NCBI GenBank assembly: GCA_036735545.1
Contig: DAINOD010000136.1
Coordinates: forward strand, 1 to 5,546
Source: Rubrimonas sp036735545
GTDB taxonomy: Bacteria; Pseudomonadota; Alphaproteobacteria; Rhodobacterales; Rhodobacteraceae
Reading direction: 5' to 3'
Length of the DNA: 5,546 nucleotides
Below the pieces are notes generated by a model. It was not told where the DNA came from and searched no databases. It saw only the letters and a list, made by a program, of their open reading frames with translations. Both the position numbers and the translations under genes were made by a program. Positions 4,065 to 5,546 of this stretch are shown here, in pieces. The stretch's first letter is position 1, and every line of letters begins with the position of its first letter.

Positions 4065-5546
4065 TCAGGCGCGCGCGACGCGCACTTTGGTGGTGTAGTA
4101 GTTGCACTGGCCGGTGATCCGGTCGGACTGGTTCACCGTGATGTCGCCGGAGTGCCCCGGCCCCCTGCCCTCCGCCCAGCGTCCCATCGCCCAGTGGCCG
4201 TGCTCCATCGGCATGACGAGCGTGTCGGGGCGCGTCCCCTCGAACAGGCGCACGTAGGCCTCGATCGTCCCCACCTCGGAGCTGATCGTCACCCGGTCGC
4301 CGTCGCCGATGCCGCGCTCGGCGGCGGTGCGGGGATGGATCTCGCAATAGACCGTGGTGCGGCCGCCCATGGCGGGCTGCATGTGGGCGATGGCGATGGG
4401 GATGTTGGCCCCGCGCCCCTCGGCGTGCATGGCGACCTTGGGCGTGACGAAATAGAGGTCGCCCCCGCCCGGATGCGCCGGCGGCTCCCAGTGCGGAAAG
4501 GCGACGGTGGCCCTGTCGCGGTCGGTCTTCTCCACGATCCAGTCGGCGTTGGCCTCCAGCCAGCCGGAGCGGATCTCGAACTTGCCCGAGGGCGTCTTGA
4601 ACAGGTCCGCCTTCACCTCGTCATCGGTCATCGGGATGTTGTAGCCGCGCCCGTCCCACTTGAAGAACTCGCCGCGGATCTGGCGGAAGACGTATGGTCT
4701 TTTGTACCATACCCCCTTTTCCTTCCAGCTCTCAAAATCGTTGACGCCGTTGTCGCCGGGGTTGTCGCGGAACCCTTCGGCGAGGTGGCGCAGCACGTTT
4801 TCGGCGCTGTCGAGCTGACGATAGTATTCGCCCATGGGCCCGTCGATACGCTTGCCGATCTCGATCAGCGTGTCGCCGAAATACTTGGTGTCGTAGAGCG
4901 GCGCCACGGCGGGCACGCGCAACTGCGTCATCGGCCAGCCCTGGAACGGATAGGTCGGCGCGTCCTGATAGCGCTCCAGATAGGTGTGGTCCGGCAGGAT
5001 CAGGTCCGCCATCATCGCCGTCTCGCCGGGGAAGGGCGAGGTGTCGATGACGAACAACTCCTTCAGCGCCTCCTCCCAGACCCGGCCGTTCGGCGCGGTC
5101 CAGACCGGGTTGGTCTGGTAGAACATGATGGTGTCGAGCTTGTAGGGCTCGCCGCGCAGCGAGTTCGGCCCGACCTCCTGCATCATGTTGTTGGCCATCA
5201 GGTAGCCGTCCGCATGGCCCTTGAGGTCGATGCGCGGGAACGCCTTCCATGGGCCGTTCGCGGCGTAGTCGTCGGTGAAATCGGCCGCGCTGACCGGCAT
5301 CGGCCCGTAGGAGGGGCCCATCTGGCCGCCGAGCCCGCCCTCGGCGTAAAGGCTGCCGACGAGGGCGTTGAGCGTGTGGATCGCCATCGCGTTGTAGACG
5401 CCGTTGGAGTGGGCGTGCGCCCCGCGCTCGAACAGCGCCATGGCGGGGCGGGTCGAGCCGAACTCCCGCGCGATGGCGATGATGTCGCGGGCGGGGATCG
5501 TGGTGATCTCCGCGGCCCATTCGGGCGTGCGGTCCTTCAGCTCTAG
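4065..5546 (-). CDS. Molybdopterin-dependent oxidoreductase catalytic subunit, DMSO reductase superfamily (partial, C-terminal part)
   Basis: The reading frame is open from the window edge to the TGA at 4067-4065, giving 493 visible residues (numbered from the edge). This is the C-terminal half or so of a catalytic subunit that in related enzymes is about 750-950 residues. It holds the bis-MGD molybdenum cofactor and performs the substrate redox step. Seen: RGAHAHSNG at 41-49 and LNALVGS..AEGGLGG at 59-74, typical of the cofactor-binding core; FYQTNPVW at 142-149; a LPDHTYLERY stretch at 184-193, common in the DMSO reductase superfamily; and a C-terminal molybdopterin dinucleotide-binding domain from about 365, with EIHPRTAAERGI and GDGDRV around 402-418 and GHWAMGRW near 450-457. 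An internal ATG at 5441 is not the true start, because homologous-looking sequence (TPEWAAEIT..IPARDIIAIAREF) continues upstream to the edge. The Tat signal, N-terminal cysteine motif and molybdenum ligand lie outside the window, so the substrate is unresolved. An arsenite oxidase (ArxA)-like, polysulfide/thiosulfate or other oxyanion enzyme are all possible. Confidence 0.92.
   Translation of the reverse strand, partial: LELKDRTPEWAAEITTIPARDIIAIAREFGSTRPAMALFERGAHAHSNGVYNAMAIHTLNALVGSLYAEGGLGGQMGPSYGPMPVSAADFTDDYAANGPWKAFPRIDLKGHADGYLMANNMMQEVGPNSLRGEPYKLDTIMFYQTNPVWTAPNGRVWEEALKELFVIDTSPFPGETAMMADLILPDHTYLERYQDAPTYPFQGWPMTQLRVPAVAPLYDTKYFGDTLIEIGKRIDGPMGEYYRQLDSAENVLRHLAEGFRDNPGDNGVNDFESWKEKGVWYKRPYVFRQIRGEFFKWDGRGYNIPMTDDEVKADLFKTPSGKFEIRSGWLEANADWIVEKTDRDRATVAFPHWEPPAHPGGGDLYFVTPKVAMHAEGRGANIPIAIAHMQPAMGGRTTVYCEIHPRTAAERGIGDGDRVTISSEVGTIEAYVRLFEGTRPDTLVMPMEHGHWAMGRWAEGRGPGHSGDITVNQSDRITGQCNYYTTKVRVARA
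4692..4712. repeat. 7-bp inverted repeat with 7-base loop inside the catalytic subunit gene
   Basis: GTATGGT (4692-4698) and ACCATAC (4706-4712) are perfect reverse complements separated by CTTTTGT. The repeat sits in the only clearly A/T-rich patch of the window (4692-4739) and lies wholly inside the coding sequence, where it encodes VWYKRPY. Whether it forms a functional mRNA hairpin or is incidental to the codons is unknown. Confidence 0.45.

Noticed and set aside
3420..5546. A 708-codon open frame on the + strand, antisense to the catalytic and 4Fe-4S subunit genes
   Set aside because: It is a mirror of two strongly recognisable genes in GC-rich DNA, where antisense frames lack stops. 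Its translation is Val/Gly/His/Arg/Asp-rich without a recognisable domain.
1..5546. CRISPR arrays, tRNA or rRNA genes, insertion sequences, phage genes
   Set aside because: No regularly spaced direct repeats, no tRNA-like or rRNA-like stretch, and no transposase, integrase or terminal inverted repeats were seen; nearly all bases belong to six redox-related genes.

Overview
This window is a very GC-rich (roughly 70 % by eye), densely coding piece of bacterial DNA. Codon use is strongly G/C-ended. The family content fits a proteobacterium with versatile respiration, perhaps an alphaproteobacterium, but no marker gene is present to fix the taxon. All six genes concern redox chemistry or the maturation of redox enzymes.

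Layout: two genes on the + strand (91-1514) converge on four genes on the - strand (5546 down to 1536). The + strand pair is a flavodoxin-fold NAD(P)H-dependent FMN reductase-like protein, followed through a 4-base ATGA overlap by a 257-residue protein with two [4Fe-4S] motifs and a C-terminal four-cysteine module. The two transcription units meet in a 21-base gap (1515-1535) containing small GC-rich inverted repeats but no T tract.

The - strand genes form a compact operon encoding a complex iron-sulfur molybdoenzyme (CISM, DMSO reductase superfamily). In transcription order they are: the catalytic molybdopterin subunit A (C-terminal 493 residues only, cut by the window edge), the four-cluster ferredoxin subunit B, the NrfD-type membrane subunit C with about ten hydrophobic segments, and a TorD/DmsD-family chaperone D. 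Spacings are 18 bases (A-B), 17 bases (B-C) and an 8-base overlap (C-D). In such complexes A oxidises or reduces the substrate, B conducts electrons through its clusters, C exchanges them with the quinone pool, and D guards folding, cofactor loading and Tat export of A. The substrate cannot be read from this window because the N-terminal half of A, with the metal-ligand region, is missing. The A-B-C-D order with an NrfD-type C subunit resembles alternative arsenite oxidase (arxABCD) operons. Polysulfide, thiosulfate, tetrathionate, sulfite or another oxyanion remain possible.

Points most worth a second look: the unassigned substrate of the CISM; the extra loops in its B subunit; a 48-base A/T-rich island with atypical codons and a 7-bp inverted repeat inside the catalytic gene; the short four-cysteine 4Fe-4S protein that looks like half of a longer family; its tight coupling to a flavin reductase; and the cysteine-rich tail of the chaperone.
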